The notes below the pieces were generated by a model that worked only from the letters and a program-made list of their open reading frames with translations, did not search any database and was not told the DNA's origin. This document shows, piece by piece, positions 38,501 to 51,839 of a DNA stretch of 64,000 bases. Made by a program: the position numbers and the translations under genes. How positions within the stretch are numbered: the first letter of the stretch is position 1; each line of letters begins with the position of its first letter. Origin of the DNA: Orthonyx spaldingii (lineage: Eukaryota; Chordata; Aves; Passeriformes; Orthonychidae); the NCBI GenBank assembly GCA_013397795.1, contig VZTJ01005971.1, positions 1 through 64,000 of the forward strand, read 5' to 3'.

Positions 38501-38653
38501 CGGTTTCTCTGCTGGCACTGGCACCAGCTTAGATGTTGGGAAAGAGCTGTACAAGTGACACTGGTTACAGTATAGGGCAGGAAGACAGAGAAGCATATGT
38601 GAGACATTGTGGCCTAAATAGTGTGAGTGCTAGGGATGGGTAAGGCAGGTTAA
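35566..38653. other. AT-rich DNA, no gene seen
   Basis: No gene seen. It includes a perfect inverted repeat (35948-35979) and an A-rich tract near 37368-37385. Confidence 0.55.
35948..35979. repeat. Perfect 14-bp inverted repeat, 4-base loop
   Basis: AAATGTATTTACAT (35948-35961) and its exact reverse complement (35966-35979) are separated by ACAA. This could form a hairpin or cruciform. Confidence 0.95.
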
Positions 38654-38658
38654 GACAA

Positions 38659-39124
38659 TGTCCTGGTTTCAGCAAAGACAGAGTCAAATTTTTTGCCATA
38701 GCCATGAAGAAGTGAAGCCTGCAGCAGTGTGGGCTTGTCTAGGCTGTTATTCTATCCCACCTCACATCATTGCTGGGAGGACACAAGTAAGAGACTCTGG
38801 GTTCTGGGAAGAAGGTGGGCATGGTTTCCTGTCAGGGGAAAGGGTGGTGTGCAGAGCGTCTGCCTGCAATTGTCTTTTATTTCCCTGGGCTTGGTGAATA
38901 TTTTTGCATGCAAATCACCCTCTCTTTGTACACTTTTGTTATTAGTAGTGTTGCTGTTAGTGTTTGTTTTCTTATCTCATTGTTGTTTCCAGTAAATTGT
39001 TCTTATCTCATCCTGTAATCTCTGCCTTTTGCCTTTCACCAGAGGCGGAGGGGAGGGGAGTGGCTTGTAGTTTTCAATTTAGTGAGAACACAAAGTTGGG
39101 AAGTGTTGTTCGTAAACAATGACA
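38659..39124 (+). mobile_element. Solo LTR, 466 bp, with perfect 5-bp target duplication
   Basis: It starts TGTCCTGGTTTCAGC, the common start of an avian LTR family, and ends GTAAACAATGACA. The ends are an imperfect inverted repeat (TGTCcTgGTTT / TGTCAtTGTTT). GACAA flanks both sides (38654-38658 and 39125-39129). Near the 3' end it carries 'ttcttatctcatcc', a decayed form of the family's 'ttcttatctcaaccc'. No internal viral genes are present. ORFs here (38658-39018) are LTR sequence. Confidence 0.85.
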
Positions 39125-39129
39125 GACAA

Positions 39130-42100
39130 TAAACTACTGTTTGAGTTCATTCTGTTCATAAGAGCTGAACAGAGGAGGAAAATTCCTAGCCAGTACACTC
39201 TCCTTAGCTCTCACCCCTCCCCTAACCTAAAAGTCAATTTGATTTTTTCAGAATTGAACTAGACTGTGAACATGCATATTAACATTGTGGATGATAATGC
39301 AGGGCAATTGTGCAACCAGAATATAATTAATTAAAGCAATATTTATGTGTCTCCAGGATTACCAGAGGCAAAAATTTTGGACAAGACTAAGCCAAGATGT
39401 TTCTACATTATCCTTTCTACTTTCATTTGTATTTGTAGGTATTGCATTTCACTTTGTCTTCAACACTTACATTTAATGCTGTCTTCAAAGATTTTAGGAA
39501 TCGCTGAAAAGCACATACAATCTAATACGTAGGAGAGCCCGACACTTATTTCCTTAAGTTTTGCTTAAGATCTTCAACAGTGACAATCTGTTAGACTACA
39601 AAGGCTGTTATATTTGTAATCTGTACATTATTGTAATGTAGCAAAAACCATTAACTTCAACCTTTCCCAGCATTAAAACACTAGCAAAAGGCAAAAACTC
39701 AGCTGATTAGTCTGGTTTTACAAAAATTGTCAACAGCTATTCTTTATCACTTCTGCCTCTGAATGAAAAATCTGTTCAGCAAAAGCAATTCTAAAATGAA
39801 ATCAGGTTACTTGGTAACATGTTAAATACAAAAAAAGCAGTTCCTACTGCCACTGCCTAAATAGTCAGAACGAAATACATAACCAACGCAGATTTGACCC
39901 CAGCTCTAATACCTCTTTTCCCATTGTGTTACTCTCTAGAACTATCGTCAGTGGCTACCAAGTTTCTTACAATCATTAATAAACTGTGTTTAAATCAACA
40001 AGTTTTAAAAGCTTTTGTACAAATTGATTCTTGCTTTTAATGTCAAGTGAATTTAAGAAAGTATGTGAAAGCTATAATCATCTTCTACTCTGAAAACTCC
40101 AAATCTGTGTTTGCTAGTTTGTAAAACTATCATGAATCCTATTTCAGAGAACAAGTATCATTCTACTTCCTCAGTTTCCTTCCCAGCATCACTTACGTTG
40201 AAAAGAAGATGAAACATCCAGTCAGAGTCTGAGCTATTTATTTTTGACACTTTATGGCAGTTTTATCAAACAACTTCAGGGACATTTCAGAGTGATGCCA
40301 GAAGTAAGTTAACCCAAATATAAACAGGATCAATATAATTTTATAGTATATGAATTACCATACACAGACTTAATATTTATGTTCATTTGAGCAGAAGCAG
40401 ATTGCAATTTGGGCTTATACAGCATCTTTCATATTGAAGATATCTTAGAGCAAGTTACAATCTAAGTTATATACTAGCAAGGCACTGAGTATGAAAGTAA
40501 ATATGTGCTCAGCAATAGCTCACATATATCTGTAGAGATTTTTATTGAGGAAAAGATGTTAAACCTCCATTCCTTTTCAAATATGCCACAAATTGAACAA
40601 CACAAATGATCAATCACTAGGGTTATAAAAAAATGCATTAATTGAACTACATAGATATTGCCAGATCTTAAGCTTTCAGACATTTCACAAAGACCTTGCA
40701 GAAATACTTGGTTCTGTGAGCAGTCACTGAACGACAGACACTTTACTGTGTTAACATGGTCTTGTGCAGATGGTCCTCTAGGGGCTGACCTTTCTCCTAA
40801 CAGTAATCTTACTTAGTTCATGGAATGATCCATATCCTAGTGGGACTTCACTAAGCTTTGAAAGCTGATCTTTTGTTTGGAATTCATACATCATATTTTC
40901 TAAGAAACAGCTGCTTCTTAGAAAAAAAAGTTCTGACAAGTTTGCAGAGCTCTAAGAACTTTCATTTGTCTCTGCATTGGCTTTTTGGACACTATTTGTA
41001 AACAACATTTTATTTCTTGCAAGCATTCATATTTTGTCTCTGTTTTCAGGCTGCCCACATCTCTTCTGCATTATTTCCCAGGCAGCAGTTAATATTATTG
41101 CTAGAGTATGGGTTAGAAATCTTACAAGAATATTCATAAAAATTCCTGCCCTAAGCCAATCAACATGCTTCTGAGAATTCTTCTGAACTTCAGATATCCA
41201 CAATGTGCCTTGAAGACATTTTTCTGTGGCGTTTGTAAAGTTTCCAAGCCTTATTACATTTGAAAATATGAATCAATAAAATCTGAAGTATTCCTTGAGA
41301 CCTCTCAGATAATGTCACATTTTTCCTCATGCTTCAGCAGAAACTCCAGCAGTTCTTTCCTGCGAGAAAATCCAGAGATGGACTTTGGGGGGGATAAAGA
41401 GAAGCTGAGATACTGGTCTCTGCTTTCTCATAATTTTGCTATTAGACTTGAGGACCGCCCATCTTTTTTAACAACCCTCTCTTTGACTATTTATAGGCCA
41501 GATTTTGAGTTCTTGCCTGTCTTGAACTCAGTCAGTATTCAACAAAGAACAGAACAAAATGGCTTTTTCTTTCCTTTTAATTTATCTCTATTGTCTTCTG
41601 AGAAGTAGTTCTTCGTGAATAGTCTCCCAGCTGTCCAATGGCACCAGTTCTCACCAGACCTATGTCCATCCAGATGTGTCCCTGGTGTTAAACTGGCAAT
41701 TTTTTCTTGACAGTGAGCATTTTCAAGACAGCAACAGCAAGTACACATAATCTCAGTGCCAGATGGCTTTTGCATACTGCCTAATTTCAATTCCATAAGG
41801 CTCAAATTGTAATTATACATTTCACATTCATTACTGCTTCCCTCTACATATAATGTATTTAAGTGCATTCTGACATAGGAATACATTTATGAGGTATGGT
41901 AAACCCTTTCATAGGACCGACATCTCCATTTTCTGGTTCAGAAATAATAATGTCATCTGCATGAAATATCCTCATCATTTGCTTAGAAATTCTGCTTAGT
42001 CAGGTATTTTGGGGACTTTGGTGTTCAATTAAGTTTCATATTGTTAATGTTATTGTGATACATTTGACTGCAATTCTCCTAGAAAAATTATAAAAATATC

Positions 42101-44227
42101 ACTGAGACATAATTGGATGAGAGAGAATCATTTCCTCAGAAAACTTTTCTTGAAAACTCACCATAGTATGTATGCACTTATTTTAAAAAAAACTGTAAAT
42201 TACTGACTTAGGAACTGAGATTTACTATACACAAAGAAGAATAATATCTTTCCAGGTAGCATGATATCAGATTGTACCTTCGTGCATTTGTTTGAAACAT
42301 ACTTATTTTGGTCACACAAACCCATTATTTTGAGCATGGACAGACCGGTGACAAAGACAGATTATTGTAAATGAGCATTTACAACAGTCTCCTTTAGAAA
42401 GCATTCAGGATTTGCAGATAAATCACATTTCAGATTATGTCACTCACTACTCCCCTTCTTGTATTAAAATTAACTCCACTGACAGGAAATATCCTGTTAC
42501 TTATACTAAGTTGTGACCTTAATTAGGTGTGAAAATAAATTAAACATATCTCTGTGCCCAATATCTGATGAATATATGGCATGGACATTAATTAAAGTTT
42601 CAACAGTTTGGTTAAGAATATATTACTTCTGTTGATTAGGCAGACCTGCAAAAGGGTTATTATGGATAGCAGTAGCCATCTCACCTCAGCACTATGCATG
42701 TACTTCCAAGAGATTTTAGAGATACATATTTATTATATGTTCTATCTAGAAGTTAGAAAAATTGTATTGACCATAATATCAATGTAATACTAGTAATGCA
42801 GACGTCTTGTTTAGAGATGTTTACAAATAATTATGGATAGTATACTATTCTTTGTTATTTTTATTGCAATCAAAAATTAGAGTAGTATCATCAATCCACT
42901 GCTCTGTATATCACGTTCATTGAAAAAAACTGCAAAGAATATTTCATCTCTCTCTCTAAACACAACCTCCTGAAAAACCTTAAAATATTTTCAATTGTAA
43001 TGTGGAGAAAAAGGATTCAAAACAAAAGTTTAAAGTGCTCTAACAAAATTCTCTTAATAGCAGTTTTGCAACTGAGTACTCTGTTCAAATATGTCAGCTA
43101 TTTCAGTTGTATAATGATCATTCAAGCAGGTTTTGAAATATTTAAAAATGTCTATATTTAAACAAATAAATTAAAACCCAGTGTTACAAATTAGCAGCCT
43201 AGTGAAACGTTTGTAATTAAATGTTCATTTTCAATTCATATTTATACACTTTTACAACACATTTATACATCCGCATTCTTGTTTTTTACATATATTTATA
43301 TCTATATACAGAAGATACTAAATTTCAGAGAAACAAAACCAAAATAAGATCATCATTTTCAAAATAAGAACTCTGCATCTAAGAGAGAATGGAGACAAAG
43401 TGTGTTCTGAGTTTCTGTGGACTGAAATATCAAAATGGATTAACCCAGTATTTCTTGGAAGAAGAGCTGCACTATGAAAAAAAATTGTTTCTTTCAAATT
43501 TTTCTAAATGAGGAAAACTATTAACTGAATAATATGTTCAATTTGCCTGAAAAAAATTCTGACCAGTTTAGTTGTTTGTGGTACTGAACAATTGCTATGG
43601 AAACTTGGGTTTTCTTTTCAGTGTTTTGTAGTATTCACACAAATACAACATGATTTCAGCAATTAAGAGATTGGAACAAATGGTTTTTTCTAGTACAAGA
43701 CCAGCTAATTTAAAGGATAAGTATACCGCTATATTAAACAATGATTTTCTGATGGGCTAAAAATGTGAAATATTTACCAGATTTACTCTAGCTGAATATT
43801 AAAGACTGCAAGTGGAACTACCATGTACACTTGCCTTTTTTCCTAAAAAAAACTGGGAATGATATGAGAATATTTCAGATATCTGTTAACCGGAAATTTG
43901 GTATTTATTTTAAAAGAATATATATTTAATTAGCCCTTGACACTGTGTAAGCTCAGCAGTAGTGAAGATGTCCCTGTATTACCAACACTGTTTTCAGCAC
44001 AAATTCGAAACACAGCCCCATAATAGCTACTGTGAATAAAACTATCTCTGTCTCACCCCAAACCAGCACACGTATACAATAAATAATTTAGCACTAAGGG
44101 TGCTTTTGCTAAGCTCTCTGGGTTACTCGGTGTTTATTTAATTTACAATATAAAAAGTAAATTGGTAACCTTGTAGTTATATCTTTCTAAGATTACAGAA
44201 AAAGCCTTAGAGAACCCATATTAGAGG
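39130..44227. other. AT-rich DNA, no gene seen
   Basis: No gene seen. Two longer frames (41312-41608 plus, 98 codons; 41539-41886 minus, 115 codons) overlap each other on opposite strands and show no recognised domain. Confidence 0.5.
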
Positions 44228-44780
44228 TGAAAGTGGCACAGGATCTGGCTGGGGTGGAGGTAGCTTTCCCCATAACAGCTCTCATTGTATTGGTAGCTGG
44301 AATGGCATTGGTAACACCAACAGTGTTCTGACCACTGCTGAGAGCTGCTCCCACAGCATCAGCACTGTCTCCCCAACATTCCCATAGCCCCAAAAGCCAG
44401 CAGTCTGGGAGTGGGCAAAAGGCTGGAAGGGGACAGAGCCAGGACAGCTGACTCGAGATATTGCATACCATAGAGCATTGTGCTCAGCAATAAAAGCTCA
44501 GAGAAAAGAGGAGACAGAGGGGGCATTTGTTATTAAGGCTTTTGTCTTAGCAAGAGATCACTAAGCACACTGAGGCCCTATTTACCAGGAGATTGCTGCA
44601 CAATGACCACTGATAGGAAGTAGAAAAGAAGTCCTTTTTACTTAATCTCATGTGCTTGCACATTCGGTCTTTTTCTTTACTGAATTGTCTTTATCTCAAC
44701 CCATTTTCATTTTATTTTCTCCATCTGAGATGAGTGATTGAGGAAGCAGCTGGGTGGATACACGGAAGCCAGCCATGATA
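44228..44780 (+). mobile_element. LTR, probably solo
   Basis: 'gtggcacaggatctggctggggtggagg' followed by 'ggctggaaggggacagagccaggacagctgactc', 'tgctcagcaataaaagctcagag' (AATAAAAG at about 44490, promoter or poly(A) region), 'ggcttttgtctt' and near the end 'ctgtctttatctcaacccat'-like sequence (about 44685). These are landmarks of the avian TGTC...-type LTRs in the same order. Exact ends and a target duplication were not found. Confidence 0.75.
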
Positions 44781-47700
44781 TTTAAGTTATAATACAAACT
44801 GGAATGATTTCTTAATCTTTTACATTGTTTCATACTTTTAAAAGCCATTAGATGAAGAATGGGTGGCTCTCAATCCTGCTTCAAAGAAATTGAATGTGAT
44901 TGAAAAAGATATATATTTTATTTTAGTTAGAAAAGTATTTTGAGATAATGCTGCCTTTCTTAGTGATGGAGAGAAGAAAAATTAAAGGAATTTTTAGTTC
45001 TAAACATTGTGGTTTGTGATTTGCCCACATAGACTCTTGACACAAAAGTCCAAATAAATAGGTCACTGTAAGTCATATATTTACCATGCATTTTATTTCA
45101 AAGCCTAATTGATTTACTGGTGTGAGGCACTGAGAGTTTCAGAACTTAATTTCACTTCAAAGTAATATTTTTAGGGGATTTTTTCTGACCTTCTCATGAA
45201 GATTTGCAAAGTTCTATTAAAGATATTAATTTTAGTGTCCTTTGTAATGATACATTTTAAAACAATAATACACATTCACTGCTCTTGAATGCATCTTTGC
45301 AGATATATTAAAAATATCTAATTATTTTTCTGTCTGAGAACAAGAGGGTTTTTTGTCCTTCTATATTATATAAGCATTATTTTTCTACCTGTGTCGTAGA
45401 TTCTGAGATAATAAGCCAATATATTGAAAAACTAGGAAAAAAGTACCAAATGACAGTTTTAATGTATGTTATACTCAATGGGAATGTTGCCTTCTGATTT
45501 CAATGTGGTTTGCAGTCTTGAATTTCAAAGGTATTTTCACATTTAGTAATTAAATTTTTAAAGGAAAAGTTTGCTATTTCAGAGACTTTCAGGTGATTAA
45601 GAGTATTGAACTATGTTCTTATTCTGAGAGTATTTATGGGGAATCATTTCCATTGACCCAAGTTAGGAATCTAAACGTAGGTCTTGTCTAAATCTGACAC
45701 ATGCTATCCTTTTTTTATTTTTCCTAAGAGAGTTTTCTGCTGGGTAAATATCCTTCAGGGATTAATTTCACTGTGGCATCAGGGAGTAATCAGTATCATC
45801 AAAAGGAAAAGGATTGTCAACACGTATAAGTGGGATGATGGCAATGCTGAAGTAAATAGGCATAAACTGGCACTGAACAGCACTAACAGAGACCTGATTT
45901 CACACCATATTTTTAAATTTCTAAATTTATAAATTGCTCTGTTTTTTCCTCTCTGGGCCCTGACTATATATAAAATATGTATGTAAAAGTTATATCAGAA
46001 GATAGAGGAGATTGAGATACCAAAAGCAAGTTGGTGAGCTACTTTGAAACACATAGTTTCACTAGAACTAAAACTTTTGCCAAAGTCCATTTTCCCCAGC
46101 TGAGTGAAATAAAGAACAATGCATTTTAAACTTCATGTGTAAGAACTAAAATTGAACATTTAGTTATAGAACACACTATTACTGGTAGAAATCTTTTCTC
46201 TTAATGGAGAAGTAATACATGTTTTTAATATATTTTCCCAAGAAAATAACGTTCAAGAAATTCCATCATGAATAAAATATGTTAAAACTCATTCTTATTA
46301 GCTGTCAGATTTATTTATCTAAATAAAGTACAGTGGAAGGTGGTTGCCATAGCTACAGCAGAGCTCTGGAATAATTTTGCTTCTTCTTAATTGTTGCATA
46401 TTTGTGTATAAACAGCTTAAGAATATCTTACAGTTTTAGTCTGAGACCTTAAAGCAACAAGATAGACATTGAATTTGAACCTCCTGCTGACAGAAGAGTA
46501 GTCTATAAAAGGAAACATGATAAATGAAAACTTGTCACTATAGAAAGTTTTCTATAGCTGTCTGCATGAAACCATTCTTCTTTGCAATATATTGATTAAA
46601 TATCTTGCAGTATTTTACTTATGAAATATTTATAATCATATCAGACTTTGGAAAGTTGAGGAACCTATATTTTTCATAGGAAAATCACATAAAGTTTTAT
46701 ATTCTCTGAATTTCAGAGGATTAAATGGTTAAAAAGAGGAACTCTTCTTCAAAGCTTACTGTGACATATGGCATCTGACTTTCATCTAGTTTATGTCACC
46801 ATTGTCCATTTGTTTAGCAGAATAGCGCTACTAGAAATGCATTTTCAAATTGTTCAGTTTTATATTTATCAATTGAATACAGAGTTTAAAATAGGTTCAT
46901 CATGAAAATAACAAAGACAGTATAGTTTTAATAAATGTCTTTTGATCTTATTTTGCAATATTACTATTCTTGTACATATCAAGTAGCCAAGGAGATGGGT
47001 ACAGCTATGCTCATTAACAGAATAGTGAACCCACACGTATTAGTATTAAGGTCAGTACTTGTTTCTGAGGATTAATAGTTAATGACTTGACTTCATAACC
47101 TGGCATGGCATTGAATATCAAAAATTAATCTCATCTCTACCCTTGGAGTTCAAGGAGTTCATTGTTCTAACTGCCTTCCAGTGCCTGAAATAACTTCCTA
47201 TAAATTCTCTCTTTGTGCCACAGTCTACCACAAAATTCTACCACTTCAGTGAATATTTTTCCAGAGTAATGATGTCAGAATTTGGTCCATATTGATCTAT
47301 GTGAACTGAAAAACTGTTGGCGATGCACAATCACATTTAAATACTGCTATTTCCTAAGCAACCTAACAAAACTGAAATCTGGCTCTGACTTTATGCACTC
47401 ACACAAACACAACCTTAAATGAGACCCTGCTTTCTAGAGTTTAACATACTCAATTATAGCAATTATAATCAATTTGGAAATTGGCAGACTTCCAAAAGTT
47501 GTTTTCTGTTATATAAAACAGAACAAAACTTTTTCTTCTTTGTATTCAGGAAGAGACTTATTTAATAGTGATGGCAAACTACTGATTCTTGCTTATTTCT
47601 GTCGCACAGAACATCTGAACACTACCAAAAATAGCATATGACTTGAATGGATTTTATGATCTAATTTTATATAGATTTTGACATGTACTGCACTACATTA

Positions 47701-48886
47701 AAATATAGGTTTTATTGTAACAGAAATTTTATACATACATACTACCAGGGTATAACACTGGCATTTAAGGAAGTATTAGTCTTTTTTTTATATCTAGTGA
47801 TTTTGATCTTACTGAAGAAAATTCTCTCATTGCTGTATTTGCTCATGGATTTAATCATTCATATACTGGCAGTGCAGTTTAAACAAATTGAAATGAGATA
47901 TTCAAACACATCTGTCTCAGATGATAATTTATAGTATTTCAGAATCTGGATGATTTGCTCTTTAATAGGTCTTTTCTCTTCATGAATTCTATATTTATGA
48001 CACAAATCTGATTTCATAGCACTCAAGAATAATGAGGTTAGTAAGAAATCATTTTTAAAGGTAGATGATTTTTACCTTTTAACATTATTTTTGAGTTAAT
48101 CTTACTGTTTCATACAGTTATCAAAGTAACAACTAAAAATTATGTCAAAGGACAGAAAACTATGCAAACTCAGAGCTTCACTAATAGGAAATATATCTCT
48201 GCTAAGTAGACCCACTTTAGGATACATATTGCTCTTGTAATACTGTTGATTGTTCAGTACATTGCAAAACTAAATTTACAACAAATAATGTTTTCCTTCT
48301 TCTTAGGATGTGAAGTTGAATTTTTGAGTACTGTGTTCTTGTATTCCCATTCAAGACATCTCTGTGTTATATATTTTCTACTACCTTTGTAGCCTTATTT
48401 TGTCATTTTGATTAAGTCATTTTCTGCCTTGCAGTTCAGCAATGACAGAAGTTTCAGTCAAAAAAAAAATTTCATTATTTGACTTCTCTAGAAAGAGGAG
48501 CAAAACAACTCTCTTCCAAAGTAACGTTTCACCATTTTTTACTGGCAATTATTTGTCTTTTGTACTCTGTGGTCATGTGGTCTCCTCATTCATGGCTGTA
48601 TAGCTTTTGTGATTAAATATATTTTTCCTTACTTACAAGGGATTAGATCACCGCTCCATCTTGAATTCTCGTTAATAATCTCAAATGTATAAACCTTGAA
48701 CTTTGCACTTTTACAATCTACTTCATCCTTATTACTGCAGCTTCCAAGATAACCTATCTCATCTTGCTAGGTATAGATGATTCAAAATTCATGTCATACA
48801 TACCGTTCGTTGTACTTTCATAGTTTGATCATCATTGACATTTTCAAAATGTTTCCAGAACTGATTCTTTATGACACCACTTGCAA
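44781..48886. other. AT-rich DNA, no gene seen
   Basis: No supported gene or named repeat. Small frames at 45684-45932 and 47683-47934 are hydrophobic and AT-driven without a domain. Confidence 0.55.
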
Positions 48887-48891
48887 ACATC

Positions 48892-49417
48892 TGTCATGGT
48901 TTAACCCCAGCTGTTAACTAAGTACCATGCATCTGCTTGCTCCCTTCCCCTACCAGTGAGCTGGGGAGGAGAATCAGGAAAAAAAATTAAAACTAGTGGG
49001 TTGAGATAAGAACAGTTTAATAATTGAAAAAAATTAGTAATAGTAATAATAAAGAGGTGAGGAAAATAAATCCCAAGAGAAACAAGTGATGTACATTACA
49101 ATTGGTAATCACCTGCTGACTTTCCTCTCCCCCCTCCCTTCTCCCCCACTCCCCTCAGTTTATATACCAAGCATGATATTCTATGGAATATCCCTTTGGC
49201 CAGTTCAGCTTGGCTGTGCTCCTTCCCAGCTTCTTCTGCACTTGTTCACTGACAGAGCATGAAAAACTGGAAAATCATGGACTTAGGGTAAGCACCACTT
49301 AGCAACAGCCAAAACATCAGTGTGTTATCAACTTTATTCTCATATTGAATACAAAACACAGCACTGTACCAGCTACAGAGAAGAACAAAAAGCTCTATCC
49401 CAGTCAAAATCAAGACA
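48892..49417 (-). mobile_element. Solo LTR, about 526 bp
   Basis: On the plus strand it reads TGTCATGGTTTAACCCCAGC, 'gggttgagataagaacagtttaat', 'cagtttatataccaagcatg', 'ccctttggccagttcagc', 'cttagcaacagcc', 'cagtgtgttatcaac', 'acagcactgtaccagctac' and ends TCAAAATCAAGACA. This is the reverse complement of a common avian LTR: the TATA box (GTATATAAACTG) and the promoter order read on the minus strand. The flanks are ACATC (48887-48891) and ACCTC (49418-49422), a 5-bp target duplication with one mismatch. Confidence 0.88.
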
Positions 49418-49422
49418 ACCTC

Positions 49423-49649
49423 CAGTCCATAAGTTCTCCTTCTCAAGATCTCTAATGAAGGCAAGGCAGTAGGTCTTTTAATTATCATACAGTTCTTGAA
49501 TTAGGTTATATTTTCAATACTTTCACATGCAGTAATAGAAGTCATATGACCTAATTATTTTATTCACATTCTGATATCTGCTTTCTGACACATCACTTGT
49601 TAAAGAATAGAAGTAGAAAAAGAAACTAATGTTCTGGTCTGATGTACAT
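49423..49649. other. No gene seen
   Basis: A short AT-rich spacer. Confidence 0.6.
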
Positions 49650-49840
49650 CACAGAATATCCTGAATTGGAAGGGGCCCACAAGGAACATCAAAGGCCAAC
49701 TCCTGACCTTTCACAGGACAGCCCTCCCTAAGAATCACACTGAGTGCTTGAGAGAGCTATCTAACACTTCAATTCTGGCATGCCTGATGCCATAACCTCT
49801 TTCCTGGGAAGACAGGAAGTTCCAGTACTCTGAAAAAGAC
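49650..49840 (-). mobile_element. CR1 LINE 3' end
   Basis: Reverse-strand CR1: 'cacagaatatcctgaattggaaggggcccacaaggaacatcaaaggccaactcctg', 'acaggacagccctccctaagaatcacac' and 'cctctttcctggg'. The copy is diverged and 5'-truncated. Confidence 0.85.
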
Positions 49841-51311
49841 CATGTTACATATCTTTGTGTCCTTTATAAATTTATTTTTTTTTTATTATGAGTAGTATGG
49901 TTTGCTTGTTGAATATGTGTTTTGCCTAAAATCACTGTAGTTTTATTTTTTTTACCCTTTGCTCCTATGAAGGTTCAGATTCCACATGAAGTACCATGAG
50001 TATATTAATATATTACCATAATCAGCTAAGCTATTAAAACTGGATAACTGCATACAAGGTAACTCTAGTTTAGTTAAGAAAGTGCGGATAAGCAAAGTCA
50101 GTTCTATTTGAATTTTTCATGGCATTAGGGACATTTCAGTGGAATTTGCCAGTTGCATCTGGTAAATTTTTTCCACTAAGGTTTTCTTGTAGACTGAATG
50201 AATTAAGTGCATAGGAACCACTCCTGGAGTATTTTAGCAACACTTTTCCATGCACCATAATGTATGAATTCCAAATAATCAGGTTTATGTGACTTCTTGA
50301 AGCATAATGCCCCCAGATTCAGTATTTCTGCCATGGCATGCGAGTACTGTAATGAAACTTTGACCCTTTAAATACTGTAATGAAACTTTGATCCTTTCTG
50401 ATAGTTTTTCTTTTGAAACTAACTACTAACAGAAATTCTAGGATTCCTCTGTACCTCATTGTACTGCTTCCTTATAACCTTCCCATCACGGAACCTATGA
50501 TAGGTTAATTCACACCTTCTGATGTTTGAAAAAGTCTTCTCAAGGCATTCTACTTTTCTAACTGAAAACATTGCTTACCATTGTCTGCTCTCTTCCTGAG
50601 AAAGGTTACTGTAATGATTTCTTGAAAGAATCAAGCACCTTAATTTAAGTAATACTTTCAGAGAAACATACATTTAATGAATGAGAAGAGCAAAATAATT
50701 CAGAAGTAAATGCATTATTAACACATCATTTAGTTTCCAAGTTAACCTTTGTAAAGTTGGCACAAGCTTGCACTTTCAAAACCGTGAGTACAGTATATTC
50801 ACTGTTGAAGCATTGTATTCACAAAATATTGTTAAAAATTTTACTACTTGAGCTGTTAAATAGATTCACAAAAAAACCCATCATGGCATTGATAAGAAGG
50901 TAAAACTTAATCTTTCAAGTTTATTTTTGGGATCTAACAAATAAGTTATTATGTATTTACAGAAGTGTTGGAGATTCATATTTAATTTCCAAAATTAAAA
51001 GAAAGAAAAAAAAGAAAGAAAAGAAAATCATATTTCTGTGTACTGACTTGGAGTGAATATAATTCAATTTTTCTTAAGTGAACAACAAATACAGGAAGAT
51101 CATCTACAACTATTGTCATGCAATATATAGAATAAATATCCAAAAGAGACAACCAAGCACAAAATATAGCAGTTGTAAAAAGTGCCACAGAATAATATTA
51201 ATCAGGAAATGGACTTTAAAAGAAATACATAAAAAAAAACCCAAACAAAAACCAAAGAAGTTTTACTCTCCTTTTCAGGATAAAAATACCCATGTTTATA
51301 CTATAACAGAA
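49841..51311. other. AT-rich DNA, no gene seen
   Basis: It contains a 28-bp tandem duplication (50345-50396) and a purine-only stretch near 51000-51026. No gene could be supported. Confidence 0.55.
50345..50396. repeat. 28-bp tandem duplication
   Basis: TACTGTAATGAAACTTTGAC and the next 8 bases are followed at once by a second copy starting at 50373, with a single C-to-T difference over the aligned part. Confidence 0.92.
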
Positions 51312-51317
51312 GAGTAG

Positions 51318-51833
51318 TAACGCAGTCCTGAGGGGAGGTGTGGGGTGGGTGGAAACTTCTGCTTATACCAGGAGTGTCTTGGGGGCTCCGAAAGAACACT
51401 CTGGCCAGTACAGCCGGGTACTGTGCAGACAGTTCTGTCCCTTACCCCAGCCGGTGTTCTGGCGAGTATCCCCCTCCCCCCAGCAAGACAGCTCATGCGT
51501 TCCCAGGGTTTAACAGATGGCTCAGACGCATGGTGTCCCAAGATGCTTTATTCCTGAGGGGGTCCAGAGGCGAAAGAGGCCGAATGGCCTTGGGAAACCC
51601 TTGTTATAGGGCACTGGCCAGAGGGCAGGGGGCACAGGGTAGGAGAGGGAGGTGGGGGGATACAGAAGGAGCAAGGGATAGGGTCAGGAGACAGGTTATG
51701 GTTTATCAATATAGGAGAATTAACATATCCAGGTAAGGCAACTCAGGGAGAAACCATTTCACTTTCCAAGGGGTGGTTTCATACAGCAGAGCTGTCCCAC
51801 CAACGTCCCAGGATGGGCTCAGCTACCCCAACA
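51318..51833 (-). mobile_element. Solo LTR, about 516 bp, with imperfect 6-bp target duplication
   Basis: On the minus strand it starts TGTTGGGGTAGCTGAGCCC. It has an AATAAAGC poly(A) signal in 'aggaataaagcatcttggg' (about 51544-51562) and ends CTGCGTTA, where the last CA may have decayed to TA. Flanks are GAGTAG (51312-51317) and AAGTAG (51834-51839), five of six matching. It is GC-rich (C-rich promoter side near 51640) against an AT-rich background. A 6-bp duplication fits an alpha/betaretrovirus-like (ERVK-type) source. The ORFs at 51338-51736 and 51296-51541 are within it and are not genes. Confidence 0.72.
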
Positions 51834-51839
51834 AAGTAG

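Noticed and set aside
41312..41886. 98-codon plus and 115-codon minus frames, the latter Cys-rich at one point
   Set aside because: They overlap on opposite strands, no domain was recognised, and no splice or promoter signals were convincing.
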